The notes: generated from the letters alone by a model not told the origin. 64,000 nucleotides of DNA from Rotaria sordida (GCA_905250125.1 CAJNOL010001258.1:1-64000), one strand, 5' to 3'; positions 1 through 13,256 are shown, counted from the stretch's first letter. Numbers and translations are program-made.

Positions 1-443
1 ACATTGGATAGAAAGGGTGAGATCGAGTAAAGATATTACTTTTTTTTTCTCTATACGTAAAAGTGGGTGATGAAGGTTGTTGCCTTTCACACTTTTTATT
101 CTCAATATTACATAAAAAAAAAAGTTCTCTAACAATTGGAAGAATGATTTATATATAAAGACGATCGTGCAGGTTGAGAACAAAAGTGTATGCCAATACA
201 CACACACACCTTTTTTTTCCTTTTTTTTATGCTTCTACCTTTTATTCTAAACTGATGTAAACGTCCGTCACATCTCCTAGACAACATATAATCATCATTT
301 TTCTCTTGAAATAAATCAATACCATTTGCAAGACTTGCATATACGAGAGAGAACATTACAAATTATTTTTATATATGGACATATATATAACAAATTTCTG
401 ATTTTTTTTTTAAATTTTAGATATTGCGTTTATTTTAACAAAA
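1..443. other. AT-rich upstream region of the TPPP gene
   Basis: There is no supported coding sequence. The stretch is T-tract rich and holds short CA and TA runs. A pyrimidine-rich tract ending in TTTTAG at about 411-420, 23 nt before the TPPP start codon, looks like a splice acceptor, so a non-coding first exon may lie upstream. A minus-strand open frame at 129-356 shows no family resemblance and is low in complexity. Confidence 0.5.
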
Positions 444-1095
444 ATGGCATCAGGTGGAAACAGTGGCTTAAAAGAAGCCTTTGATAAATATTCAAGATTT
501 GGTAAAACCGAAGCACAATTAAAAGAAAAAGATATTCGAATTGATTCAAAAAATATTCAAAAAATGATGAAAGATGCAGGTATTGTTGATGGAACATATC
601 CAACACAATTACTTGATAATGATATTTCTCGTGTTCTTGGAAAACTTACTAGTGGAGGAACATATGCAAAGGGACTGTAAGTAACAAAACAATTAAATCA
701 ATTAAGTTTTATGAATATATGAATTCTAGTAAAACATTTGAATTACAAGGCTTCAAACAACTTATTGATCAAGTTGCTGCATCAAAAAAAACATCGTCTG
801 ATCAAGTTATTGCACAAATCAATTCTACAGGTGGACCAAGTTTAGCTGGTGTTACAGTAAGATATTATATTAAAATGATAATTTAAATTTTTATAGTTCT
901 TGTTATATTTAGGGTACTGCTAATAGAGGTATAACCGATCGTATGACTGATGCAAGTCAATATACAGGTTCACACAAAGAACGTTTTGATGTCGAAGGAC
1001 ATGGTAAAGGAAAAGATGGTCGTGTTGATGCTGCTAAAAATACGGGTTATGTTGGCAATTATAAAGGAGAAGGTAGTTATGATAAAACGCATTAA
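444..1095 (+). CDS. TPPP: TPPP/p25-alpha family protein (tubulin polymerization-promoting protein)
   Basis: Three coding exons, 444-676, 730-856 and 913-1095, join in frame to 180 residues. The introns are 53 and 56 bp with GTAAGT/GTAAGA donors and TAG acceptors. The N-terminal half carries the p25-alpha core, beginning LKEAFDKYSRFGK near residue 9. The C-terminal part has the family signature GITDRMTDASQYTGSHKERF at residues 126-145, followed by a glycine/lysine-rich end (YVGNYKGEGSYDKTH). TPPP proteins bind and bundle microtubules and are cytoplasmic; the short invertebrate form, without the long disordered N-terminus of vertebrate TPPP1, fits the length here. The start codon is the first ATG after a probable 5'UTR splice acceptor. 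A polyadenylation-like AATAAA lies at 1238-1243. The family call is secure; the exact paralogue (TPPP2/3-like) is not resolved. Confidence 0.94.
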
Positions 1096-1237
1096 GTTCA
1101 ATCAAACCATTTGATCATTAAAAAAAAACCAACAAACTTTGAAACCTATAAACATATATAAATAATCATGCGCATGTGTTTTTATACAGAATATGTGTCT
1201 CATTATTGTCTATGTCATGCATTTCTTTTTTCTATAA

Positions 1238-1243
1238 AATAAA
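1238..1243 (+). promoter_or_regulatory. Candidate polyadenylation signal of TPPP
   Basis: AATAAA lies 143 nt after the TPPP stop codon, in an AT-rich 3' flank. It is the first canonical hexamer on this strand in that stretch. Confidence 0.45.
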
Positions 1244-2255
1244 ACTAGAAGGATTAGAATTAAACGTTTTTTGATTGATATAAATCATTTGTATTATGTT
1301 TTTTTTTTGTTTTGTTTTTAAGAACAGAAATATGTCAAACTATGACGACAATTGGGTATGAATGGTTTTGTTTTGTCAATCTACATTCGAAAACAAAAAG
1401 ACGCCATCACCCATGTATTTTTTTTCTTTTTTCTATTTGGTTCTTCCGATATAAATGTCGATGCACACTGACGTCAGCAAAAAAAAGGAATATAAAAAAA
1501 AAAAAGCATGCTCATCTATTTTCAGCATCTAGCAATGGCATACACACACACGCATCTGTTCTCCTACTTTATATATATTCGCAAAAGGGGAAGCGTTGTT
1601 TCTTTTTCTTGTTCTGTTAGTCATGACATCTATTCTTTTTTTCTTTCGATAAGAATTAACTCTCTTCTCTTAAAAGACAGAATTAAAAAAAAAATATATA
1701 TATTTGTGTTCTCTTTCTATTCTTATTCTACATAATTGAGAGGTAAGTCATAATAGATAAAAATGTTGTCTTAAGCGACAACATGACATCATTTATGTAG
1801 ACAAATAGAAAGATAATATCTCTAGTTAGACGATGACACCATACATTAATGTTTGAAAATAATAACTTAAATTGATTTTTCAAAGAATATTAACAGTGAG
1901 TAATCATACTATATATATTTAATATATGTATGATATGAATCTTAGAAAAATAAGTAAATAATAAACATAGACATCAAAATATTATGATAAAACGTTGCTG
2001 CAATGTATGGAAATTTTCGAGTGCTTTATATTTGCGTAGTTAATTTTACTTTTTCACTCATAAGTTGCCTTACGGCATTTGGTACTGTATATACGATTTT
2101 TCTCTTCGTTTTTCTTTTTCTTTTTTTTGTTCTTTCTCTGATTCTTTTTTCTATTTTATTTTATTGGGAAAAAACCAACCCTCTCTATTTGACGAGCTTA
2201 TTTTTATTTTGTTTTAGTTACTATTCAAGCTGTGTCAATCAATAAATTGTCATAA
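1244..2255. other. Intergenic region between TPPP and the bZIP gene
   Basis: No gene is supported. T-rich and A-rich tracts dominate. Open frames at 1312-1735 and 2003-2245 are low-complexity, phenylalanine/leucine-rich translations of T tracts. The 3' part presumably carries the promoter and 5'UTR of the bZIP gene, but I see no defined motif. Confidence 0.5.
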
Positions 2256-3284
2256 ATGATTTCTAAATTTGATAGTGTCGATTCAATAGTTCATTATTTA
2301 CGAGAATCTACGTTATCATCATCAGTAGTTAATTCAACGACAACAAATTTTGATTTCAATAATAATAAATTCAAATCATCAAAAGAAAAAAAATTAACAA
2401 ATCCGATGAATATTAAACCTACCCCTGCTGTTACTTTACAACCACAGTTAGCAGGAGATATACAAATCTTATCAAAAGGTCGTGTAAGGTAAAAAGATTA
2501 AATTATATTAAATATTTAAATAATTTTTTTTTTCTCTTATTTATGACTTAGATATGGACCAGTAACAGTTAATCCACGTAAACAACCATCAAAAACATTA
2601 TATACTGGTCGTCGTTCAAAATATGAAGTTTTATCAGGTGATGAAGAAGAAAAACGTCGTGATCGTCGTGAACGTAATCGTGTAGCAGCAACAAAATGTC
2701 GTGAAAAACGTGAAAATGTTTTAAATCGTCTTGAAAAAGAACATACAAAAGAATTACATATTCAAGAACGTCTTTCTAAAATGGTTGAAGCTTTAGAACA
2801 AAAAAAAAATGATCTTGAAACATTTATAACAAATCATTTCAATGAATGTTCATTAATAAATAATTTACCATCATCAACACAATCATCAATGATCTTTGGT
2901 GACACAGCATTTCTCTCATCAATTATTGATACTACACCACCACCACCACTGCCATCTATTCAAGAACCAATTCTTCATCATGATGACGAAGAATTGAGTC
3001 ATATTCTTGATCCCGAACCAATATTAACAAATTCTGCTTATAATACTGATGATTCAAATTCATTATTAATTCCACAACAAGAATTACAGACAATAACAAT
3101 GACAAGTGGTAGTCTTGAACAACTTATAAATAATTTACAATCACCAACAATATCAATGGAAAATAGTAATAATCATTCAATATTATTTAATTCAGCTAGT
3201 GGTTCATCATGTGCTAAACAACATTCAAATTCAAGTGAAGATGATTCATTACCACCAACGCGTACAAATCCTTGTGTTTATTAA
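2256..3284 (+). CDS. bZIP transcription factor, Fos/ATF3/JDP2-like
   Basis: Two exons, 2256-2488 and 2552-3284, give 321 residues; the split codon across the 63-bp intron makes Arg78. The basic region (about 109-131) contains N-x2-A-A-x2-C-R, seen as RNRVAATKCR at 119-128. It is followed ten residues later by a heptad ladder at 138, 145, 152, 159 and 166 (Leu, Glu, Leu, Leu, Leu). This arrangement is that of AP-1 family proteins, which bind TRE or CRE sites as dimers in the nucleus. The glutamate in the ladder and the RRERN basic motif favour a Fos/ATF3/JDP2-type dimer partner over Jun. The C-terminal 140 residues are Ser/Asn/Pro-rich and acidic, consistent with an activation or regulatory tail. 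Which AP-1 subfamily it belongs to cannot be settled by eye. Confidence 0.9.
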
Positions 3285-4440
3285 ATATTTACAAGTTGGT
3301 GATGCATCTAAAACTAACACAATATTCTCATTCAATTTAATTTCTCTCTTTTTTCTTTCTAGTCTTTCTCTCATTTGTCGCAATTGTCTATGTGCTTTTT
3401 CTTTTACATACGTTTCGTCTTAAACATGATTATCATGGCTAGCCATTGTGTGACTATATTAACATCCGAAATTAATCAACTAGTTCTTGTGTGATTTTTG
3501 TTTCTATATATATATATTATTCAAAATGTTTTGCCTGTCTTTTCGTTTGTTTATATTTATACAACATATATATCACCAATGAAAGATGAATACAAAAATG
3601 ATAATCTATTCATAAGAGGTTTTTTTTTCAATGAATAGAATTGATACATTATCATTGAGGATTAATTTCAATATATGTTGTTAAGATAGAAATGTTCAAA
3701 TTTAATCAAAACTTGAAATTAATATTGAAGTTTTCTGTATATATTCAATAATATCTATCGTGATTTTTATAGATTAATTGATATAAAATAAATCACTAGG
3801 TTTTTTTTTAATATTAATTATTGATAATTTAATATACTCAAAGGTTCAATAATAAAGAAACATTGTCAAATATTTATTTTACTTCAATCGACATTAATTA
3901 TGATGCGAAAAAGAAAATGTCTAAATTAAGTATAATCTGAGCTATTGCAATAATTCATAGTATAAATAAATAAAATTCTCTGTGTAAATTTTTTTTTCTC
4001 ATGTCATATTGATACTTTGTAAAGTTAAAGTCATAAGCAGTTAAGATCTAGTTCAACATTTATCTTTAAAAAAAAAGAAAATAGCAGCTCATATTCTCTG
4101 AGTTTTAATCAGAAATAATTAATTCAAACGAGTAAAATTTATTTTTATATTGTATTAAGTTTATTGTAACTTTCAAAAATACTCGTAAGCGATTTAATAA
4201 TGAACGATATGTTTCAAAAGAAATTCAAATTTGAATTTAGTCTATAGGAAAATCTTTAATTCTCTCTATAAACAATATTAAATACGTCATTATTTCTGTT
4301 TCTTCTCGGGAAAATTTAAAATAAACAATAGCATAACATCATGTTCTATATTTGATGGAAGAGTGGAATTCAGTTTGTTGAGGTCAATTACATTTATCTA
4401 CAACAAGAGAATTTATATTTCAATATTATAATACGTGTTC
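3285..4440. other. AT-rich intergenic DNA
   Basis: I see nothing gene-like. The stretch is the 3' flank of the bZIP gene followed by very AT-rich sequence with homopolymer runs and no repeated unit I could recognise. Confidence 0.5.
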
Positions 4441-7070
4441 CAACCGTATTAGAGAAGAGTCATAGTCGAGCAGGATTACGCTTTATTCTAAGCTAAATAT
4501 CTCACTTTTGGTTTCATCTTTGCCTTCATTTCCACTCTTATTCTCAGTCTTTCCAGTTTGTGTTAAAACTAACACTGGGATTAATATTTCAACTTCAGCA
4601 ATGATGATGATGATCGTAAAATATTTGACTTTCTTAGTTCAAAACAACTGTGGTCACTTTTTAATGTATCATATTATTATTTCTATTTTTCTCCTTATCC
4701 AATTCACATAGCTTTCTTATTTATGCATTGTTAGCCTTACTGATGACCTAACTGATAAGTTATGATTGTTCTATTTCTTTTTCTGTGATAACTCCAGACA
4801 AGAAAATAGTCGCGTCTTTTTTCTGTCTATATCATACAGAAAAAAGGGAAAGAATTTATCGTATCGTTCAAAACAACTACAATTATAGCTTTTTCTTTTT
4901 CTCTTTCTCTCTCCATCTTTATTCAACTATAAGAATTGACGAGATCAATGACAATATTTATTTTACTGAACAAAACTATCAAAAAGGTGAATATTCATTT
5001 CATTGATACCTCTCAATATTGATTTTATTCAAAATAGACACAGAAGAAATCTAATAATTTGTGCTTTAACTATTGTCTCTACAAAAATTGGTTTAGCAAT
5101 GAAGAATCAGATATACAAATATATGGAAAGTACTTTGAGTATGTTCATTACATTCATAATCCATTGTACACTGAAAGACACAAGAGTAAGTGGCTCGTTC
5201 TTTTTCAAAACATGCTTACAGATCCAATGCGTGATTATACACTGGCTGTACGCTGTTGGTTTTATTATTCGATCTGTACATATTCATGAACTATAAGCGA
5301 TTTATATCTTTCTATACTTTGCATAGATCATCAGTCCTATGTCTCTTACATCACCTGTGATGATACAGGCATATGGCCCCCACTCTTGATAATGATGCTG
5401 CTTATTTGTTTTTACCCTACTTGTTATGTCGTATTGTTCGACAACTACAGAATATCTTTATTCTTTTGTCACTGATAGTTACAACTAATGGGCTTTTGAC
5501 TCGTTGTTGCGATAATATTTACCGTCTATTTCTTTGTTTGGTAATTTGTTTGTCTTATTTATAAATGGCTTCATCAGGATCTACCTTATCTTTCTTTTAC
5601 TCTTCATCAAAAAGCAACTTGTTTATCTATGGCATTTTTGGCATTTATAATATACGATGTTGTATTGCGACTTCTATCCAAATGTATCGGTTTTGCTCTC
5701 ATCTGACTAATGTCTGTTATAAACATGTAAGTTTATATAAGTGATTTTTATTTCTTTAGTAGTCAAACATTCTTTTCACAATAACATTACAAACATTGCT
5801 AGTATGAATCATTTGAAAAATAATTGATCGCTTAAGATCTAAAGATACTCACATCCAAATACAGATTTGAGATACTTTGTATAATCTATACAATGTTCAT
5901 TTGTTATCGTAATATATAGATCGTCGAAAATCTATTTTTTTCTGTCATCAACATAATCGAGAATACTTTACAAGAACAAAAAACTCTCACCTTTTTCGTA
6001 TATCTTAAGCCGACGACCGGTGAAGAAATATACATGAATACAAATTAAAAATTTTCTATAATCTTCAATCTATAAGAATATTTTATTTGTGTCAAAATAC
6101 ATCTCGTAAGATGAACTTATGCACACTTTTTGTTATTTACAAGACATCCTTGCATAGAAACAGCAGGCATTTACATCAGATGTTAGGTGAAGGATGGAAT
6201 ATCGCAATAGATAACATAATACAGTTGGAAAAATGCATGAGTTATTACATCAAAGAATACACTAGGCAAACTACCTGACAAAACGGACGAAAAGAGGTAG
6301 CTGTAGTAAAGAATATACATGTAAAGAAAGAAAGAGAACGAACATATATGGATAATATTCTTAACATATTTCTGTCTTATGGCACATCTTTACACTACAT
6401 GATAATAAATAACAAGAGTGATAAAACACTATCGTCAAACTAAATATTTCTCTCTGGAAAAAATTCTGCATAAAGTAAAATGTATCTTATAAGCAGCTTT
6501 CTGTTCGTTTTCAAGATTTGAGAGCGATTTGTTAGAAAACTATAATCTTTTGAATTTTGATATCTTTTGAATGAATCCATTCTTTTCTTCTTGTTCATAC
6601 AAACAAGACTTTTGTAATTCTTTTTTTTTTCAAAATAGTGTCACATGTTTGCATCCAAAATGCTGTGCGTATGACCCAATAACGGAAACACTGATAAACA
6701 CTATGTTATTTGATTATCCAACGGCTCCATGTGGATATTATTGCGTATGTGATACTAACGATGATGTGGAAAATGAGAACGCGTGTAATCTGCTTATTAG
6801 ATGGGGTGACTTTTTTTGGTTTCGATCTTTTATTATTATTTGTTATACCTACCAATTCTTCGATTACAATAAGAGCATGCACAGCGATCGGCTGCATAAT
6901 CAGTGTACAACTTGGTGATCTATGCACTAATTTTCTGTGTCCCGATAGTGATTCTAATGATTTGCCGACTATGTCTCTTCTAACGACTGCTGTCTCTGCT
7001 TACGCTATTGCTGTTAATGCCATCGTTGAATATTCAAACCTTGGTTGTGAGGATCTGTGGAAATGAAGGA
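4440..7070 (+). other. Compositionally distinct stretch, possible decayed membrane-protein gene
   Basis: This stretch is less AT-biased than its flanks and richer in mixed codons. Several + strand frames give short hydrophobic, cysteine-containing translations: about 5059-5289, 5373-5564, 6571-6918 and 6710-7066. The last includes a hydrophobic run followed by a Cys-containing segment ending at a TGA at 7064-7066. No continuous gene can be assembled: frames are interrupted by stops and I could not find convincing splice junctions linking them. I do not recognise a family. It could be a decayed multi-pass membrane protein gene or simply non-coding DNA of different composition. Confidence 0.2.
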
Positions 7071-7545
7071 AAAATCTTTATTATAACTTCTGATACCTTG
7101 TTCTTCATAACTCATTGATGAAATAAAAACTTCACGGTTCAATATTTTTGTGGTTTATACCAAGAAGAAAAAGTTGAATTTTTAATTACCAATGGTTGCT
7201 ATTTAACACTTCCAGTTTTTTTTCGATTATATAATAAATTCGAATTCTTATGGATAATCTTTACGATTTTCGTCGTTAGAGAGAACAACAACGATGTTTT
7301 TTGCTAGTGAAATGACCATATGTATTGTGCGAACTTTCGCGAAAAGTATGATAGAAATGAGCATAATGTCTTTAAAGAGAGCTATTCGTTAGATACTAAA
7401 GGACAATAGAAATTACAGAAATCAATGTTTGTCTAAGTCTCCTTTGACGAGATATTATAGTTTTATCGTGTTGCCAGTAAAAGCACTTGTTTGTTTTATG
7501 TCAGATTTATGTTGAGAGGAATTTTCAAATTTAAAACAGAAACTA

Positions 7546-8462
7546 CTTAGGACATACCAAAAGTCTTTACGATGCTATATCAATTTTTTATAGAATGCTT
7601 GAAGAAATTTTCTTTTTTTATGTAGTGATAGAGAAAATGACGCTCTATTCTTCTATGCTATTTGATCAATCTTCGACTAATATCGTAATAATAAAATTTC
7701 GATAAGAACTGTTTTTGTATAAAATTAAACTAACAGATGAGGCAGATTAAATGTTTCAATCATTCAATACATTGTATTAAAAAACAAAATATACCACAAG
7801 ATGCAGCGTGAAAAGCTCTACAACTTATAAAGAATAGTTTATTTTATATATGAAATAAGAAAAACAGAATTTCTCTTCGCATGATTTTTTCAGGGCGGTG
7901 AAAATTGGTCGCACAAAATTTTGGTTATTTTGACGAGAAATAAACAATTAAAATAAGCATTACTTTGTAGATTATAGAGCTTTTCATACTGCATCTTGTG
8001 ATGTATTTTGTTTTTTTAAAATAAAAGATGTCAGGTGACAAAAAGATGAAACAAGAAAAAATTAATTCGTCTTCTACCAAAAAGGTATCGTTTTCGTACG
8101 ATTGAAAATTGATCGCTCAAAATTTTGTTCATTTTGAAAACAAAAAATGCAACTATTAGAAAAAAGCGGTCTTATATAAATTGTAGAGCTTTTCATGCTG
8201 CATCTTGTAGTATATTTTGTTTTTTAATACAATGTAGTGAGTGATTGAAACATTTAATCTGCCTCATCCGTTAGTTAAGTTTTACACAAAAAACAGTTCT
8301 TATCGAAATTTTATTATTATGATATTAATCATCAAAGATTGATCAAATAGCATAGAAAAATAGAGCATCATTTTCTCTATCACTACATAAAAAAAGAAAA
8401 TTTCTTCAAGCATTCTATAAAAAATTGATATAGCATCGTAAAGACTTTTGGTATGTCCTAAG
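7546..8462. mobile_element. Long palindromic (hairpin) element flanked by TA, 917 bp
   Basis: The left end CTTAGGACATACC (from 7546) is matched by its reverse complement ending at 8462, and TA dinucleotides flank both ends (7544-7545 and 8463-8464). The arms, about 7546-7830 and 8180-8462, are near-complementary throughout with scattered mismatches. The centre contains a second, directly repeated block: the segment with GAGCTTTTCAT occurs at about 7973 and again at 8185, and inverted at about 7807. No coding potential is evident. TA target duplication with terminal inverted repeats is what Tc1/mariner-type non-autonomous elements (MITEs) leave. The fold-back architecture is seen directly; the transposase family is inference. 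Confidence 0.8.
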
Positions 8463-8464
8463 TA

Positions 8465-8988
8465 TTTGAGTAGAATAGAGTTTTCAAAAAAAAAAATGAC
8501 TAAAATTGTTTTTTTCTAAATTTTATATTGTATGCTAGGAGTGTATTTTATTTATCAAGAAAAAACCAATTCAGATAATATGTTATTTCTTTTAAATTAT
8601 TTTAGTTTATATTTTCAAATTATTGACAAATGTAAAGAACAATAAACTATGATTAACAAAGCAAATACATTATAATATACTTATCATTGAAATATGCTAA
8701 AATTGAATTCTCTTATTTTACATACAGTAATTTCGTTTTTTTCTTAAATGATAAAGTAAGTGAATCATGTGCTAACTTAACAATGGCTGTTCCAACGAAT
8801 TATTACTTGCTTTTGTATGATTTTTCTTTTTTTGTTGAACGCTTCAGGGAAAAAACATTATCTATCATTAGACTAGAACGCATCTTGATGAAATTCGAAC
8901 TAAAACTGTAAACAATTGAAAAAAACAATGTAGAATGAAGATAATGGTTTGTGAATTGTTCAAAATAACATATTATAATATTCTTTTT
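8465..8988. other. AT-rich spacer between hairpin element and degenerate pseudogene
   Basis: No supported gene. A 74-codon open frame at 8687-8911 is Phe/Leu/Lys-rich and resembles no family I know. It could be a remnant of the decayed coding sequence that follows. Confidence 0.35.
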
Positions 8989-8989
8989 T

Positions 8990-9330
8990 TATCTAGCATC
9001 TGCTGTTGAATCACTTATTGTTAATGATAAAAATAAACTTATTGAATTGAATAAGAAACTCAACCGAGAAATAATTTCTTTTAATTATTTAAAAGAAACG
9101 ATTGAAATTAATATGTATAGTTTTTGTAAATTATATAGAAAAAATTCAATTAGATTATGAGGATATTATTTAAACTTGATGATTTTAAAAAACAATTAGC
9201 TAATATACAAACATCAATCGTTGAACTCGAAGCCTGGTATAGTCATATAAATAAAAGACAAAAGCAGAAAATCATATTATTATAGAAATTACAATATTTA
9301 GATAATCATCGAAATCAATAACGCAAAAAT
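8990..9330 (+). pseudogene. Degenerate coiled-coil-like coding remnant
   Basis: After an acceptor-like TTTTTTTATCTAG at about 8985-8997, one frame reads as a charged, heptad-rich peptide (including LIELNKKLNREI) until a stop near 9158. A second frame then gives FKKQLANIQTSIVELEAW followed by INKRQKQK, and further stops near 9285. The character is that of a coiled coil broken by frameshifts and stops. I do not recognise the parent. It lies directly upstream of an EF-hand remnant and may derive from the same ancestral gene or from an unrelated one. Confidence 0.35.
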
Positions 9331-9649
9331 AATTCATTTTTTTCTTTTGTTTTTCGTCTGGAAAAGAAAAAAAATTATATTTGTTCATTTTTTCTTTATT
9401 CACCATTAAGAATTACGTCATGTTTATTTTGGTTTGATTAAAATAAAAACTCAAACAAGATCCAGTAATTTTCATAAAATGCATCAATATCATAAAGATA
9501 TATGATTGCAGCTGAAGAACTTGATATGAAAGTGTTTGTTTTATTTTGATGAAACAATGACAATAGTTTTTATCAATTTTACGTATTAATCTTCATTCAT
9601 GTGTTTTATCACCATGAGAAACCGATTTACAAAAAATTCAACAACAAAT

Positions 9650-9897
9650 TTGTCACACAATTGACTTTCGATATATTTGTCAAAGTAGCACAAAATTTTA
9701 AAAACAAATAATAAAGAAAAAGACGATGATATATATGAAACATGTCATATATTTGATAAATATGGTATTGGTTATGTTAGTGTTGCTCAACTGAAGCATC
9801 TTATACTTTCATTGAATGAATAACTCATAGAAGGAGTTCACGAATTAACATATAAAGCTGATATTGATGTTGATGAATAATTTGTATCTAACAAACT
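9650..9897 (+). pseudogene. Calmodulin/troponin C-like EF-hand pseudogene
   Basis: Translated with one frameshift near 9713, this stretch follows the second half of calmodulin. First comes a remnant (LTFDIFVKVAQNFKN) resembling the linker after EF-hand 2. Then comes an EF-hand 3 loop, FDKYGIGYVSVAQLKHL, aligning with the calmodulin pattern of D-x-D-G-x-G-Y-I-x-x-x-E-L. It is followed by ADIDVDE, matching EF-hand 4. In-frame stops fall at about 9820 and 9877, and the third Asp of loop 3 is Tyr. The first half is not recognisable. It was probably a functional EF-hand gene or a copy of one; now it cannot encode a full protein. Family resemblance is clear by eye, but the specific parent is uncertain. 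Confidence 0.7.
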
Positions 9898-12800
9898 AGA
9901 AACTTTTTTAAAAAATAATTTCATTGATTTTTCTATTTGCATTTAGATGCAACTGCAAAGATTTTATATGTATTTTAACAAATAAACAACGTGAAAATAT
10001 GATCGAATTGTTTGTCAATAATAAAGTGAACAAAAAATAATACATATTCCGGCTGATAATAAGTTCAAGTGCTTTTCTATGTAATCTCTATGATTCATAC
10101 ATTTCTCGTTTTTTTTCTTTAATGTTCTATTTTAGCAATATCTATGATTCAACATATTTCTTGTTTCATTTTTGTTTTTTTTTCTTTCTTTTTTTGTCTT
10201 CATCGATTGGATATAAATGATGAAATAGTTAAATTATTTATTATTGTATTTAATTGTTCAACATCTATCTGATGATGATAATACTACAAGGAAAAAACAT
10301 CGAAATATCATATATTTATGTTATTTTACATCCTTTCATATTTAGTTCGATTATTTTTTATTGATTCGATTTAGTGGTGTATTATAATACATTTTCATCA
10401 TTATATAGCTATATAATAAAAGATAAAATAAAGCATGATAATGTTGTTCTAGTTTTTTTTTGTCATAGTGGAAGCAACTAGTGTTAAACATCGTAGTTAT
10501 TTTAGTACTAAGTAAGTAAAATAATTTATGAAAGTTTCAAAACATTTTCTCTTATTGTATGCAAAAATAATGAGTTCTAAAATGATTTCAGAGCTTCTGA
10601 GATCTCCTTAATATGTATGCGTGCAAATGGAGAGAGAGGTGAGTCATTATTTTGTCTTTTTCTCTTTCTCTCTTATTAATATTGGACAAAAGTTGCACAT
10701 GTGTCAGTCACTTATTATTGTTTTTTATCACATACTTGCTACGCAAATCATGCTATTGTTCGAATTAATACGATTTTTATTTTACTTGCTATTTTTCATC
10801 ATACTGGATTCCCTTTCTTCTCTCTCTGCACAACTACTCTCCATCGGTCATGGACGAGTGATCAACATTTTTTTCGAGCGTCGGCTTTGTCGATGGAGCA
10901 TAATCTACATAGTATTGCAAAGGCAAATACATACTCCGCATGCTTTACTGATTTCTGCAGTAGAACAGATATTTTTCTTCAATATTTCTATCTTTCACGA
11001 TCAACAGATGTAAAAGAAACAGACCACTGTTGTTAAAAGTCACAACTTCATTTTTTACTGATAATATTTTTCGATATCCTTAGTGGGATCCGATGACTGC
11101 TGCCTTCTCATATGAAAGGCTAATATTACAGCAAAAGAAACACATATACATATATGTTTTTTCTACTTCAATTCTTTGTTACAGTGCTGTTGTTCAACAA
11201 GCCAGCTTCGAAATTAATTTAAATGCATAAAATAAAGAATATTTTTGATAGATAAATTTTATTATTATTGAATGATAAATAAATATATAAAAAATGAAAC
11301 CAAAAAAAGTGAAAAATACATGTTAAAAAAAGATAAACGCAAAAAATGTGTAAAAGAAATTCACATTTGCAATGACAATGGTCACTTACTGGATAATTTT
11401 CGTTGAGTGATTGCCTTGAGCAGTAGTCTCTGTTGATAAACTATGCAATTGATCGATGATAATCTATTGATTATTTGAAAGAAAAAACCGTTGAGCTGGA
11501 AATAAAAAAAATATATGAAATTAAAAAGCTCTGTTATCCGTTATAATAAAGTTGCATGAGCAGAAATTTAATCGATGATGGTGCACATCAACATTATCGA
11601 GAAGAAGAGTAAGACAAATAAAGGAAAAAGAAAAAGCACATATACAAGTCGATCGATGACTTCGACCATTCAGCACAAAACAGATACCATCACCAACACC
11701 AACACACATTATATCAAAGGAAATTAATACTAAATATATTTTATTGATGTTACATGTGTGCGTGTATCTTGTTCTGTTAGGTTAGATTATCCTTTTTTTT
11801 TAAATTATAGCCTCATCTTTTAATGTTAATTTTTTTTTGAAGTCAATTTGATTTTATTTTGATTTCTCTTTCTTTTCTCTTTTCTTTTTTCTTTCGTTCT
11901 CTAGCTATCCACATGTGTGTATAGAGAGTGGATCGATATCGACATGTTTTGTTCTTTTATCGATAATAACTGCTTGATTTTGTACAAAGTCGAAATTTTG
12001 TTCAATAAAAAAAAAGGATAATAATAAACTATAAAACGTCGCTATCCTCTTGAAAGTTTGATTAAAATCGTAACTTTTACATAAATCTAATAAAGCTCAT
12101 ATATTATAGTAATAAAGGACATAAATCATAAATGCCTTCGAAGACTCAAAATAAAAGTGAAATTGATTTGTTTTTTTTTGAACGTTTCTGTTTCATATAA
12201 AAACAAGTTGATTCATTTGATTTGTCATCATATGGTGATTAAATAAATGCAAGAATAAAGCCAATCAATCTGATCATTAGAGTCGGCCTGAACCATTATT
12301 CTTCTACTAAACCTATTATTTGCAAATAACATGGAGCTAGTTTTCAACGTTTTCCATTCAACCTCTAAATGCGAATTTTAGTCACCAATAGCATCATCGA
12401 TATAAATTTGGAAAAAAATGATCACTTTTGTGTCTCATCTACTAGCAGATGCACAATCCGATTGAGTCGAAACTTTGTTTGACCATTCCAGAAGATGAAA
12501 ATTTATGCATTCTATTGACTGTTTGTTTTTATTTGGAACTCTAAAGACTTTAGTATTTTGTGACTACCCATCGTCTTTCTCTCATTTTCACACTCGATCC
12601 TCCTAAATTGTTATGGAGTTGGATACAAACTGATGCGCATAGTATCAATAGGTCTTCCATTCTCAATTAATATTTCTATATATTATTAATTTCGTGTCGT
12701 TCGTTTTTATCTTGCGTACAGAGCAATATTCAGATCAAACACCACAGAGTTCAAAATCACCGTTTTAAGATTGACAATTGTCAACTACAGCCGAAAGTTT

Positions 12801-13256
12801 CCCTTTTGTAATATAAATAAAAGCAAGAAATCTACATTGTTCTCATTAACCATTACTTAGAAATCTCAAGTGATTCATTTATACCCATTCATACCATCAA
12901 CAAGTGACACCTATTTTACATGCTTCGTACAGGTATCTATTCAATACCGAAAACAAATTGATCCATACTTTTTCTTATTCTTTTGCTCAAATACGTTTCT
13001 GCATATTAGTGAAGAAAAGAACAGAGAAAAATAACTCGTTCTCTCAGCACAACAAATAAAAAATATCATTCTTGCAATATCCAATCAACCGTTCTAAATT
13101 TTTAACAAGCAATAAACCTATGTCTAAATGACTAACACCAAGGCCGTCCCCAAAGACAAAAAGAAATATAAAATAACAATACAGCGACGTTTGCTATTTC
13201 TTTTTCTGGCCGTCGCCTTTAGCAAGAAAAACCTAACCATACCTTCTAATTAACGG
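9898..13256. other. Gene-poor region
   Basis: No gene is supported. Two overlapping open frames at 10621-11036 are in different frames of the same stretch and show no family features. The part from about 12.3 kb onward becomes richer in C and A on this strand, leading into the C-rich left flank of the 93-bp repeat array. An AT-rich segment with T tracts lies around 11.7-12.2 kb. Confidence 0.45.

Noticed and set aside
10621..11036. Overlapping 130- and 111-codon ORFs in different frames
   Set aside because: No family resemblance, no splice context, and the hydrophobic low-complexity translations are typical of T-rich DNA.
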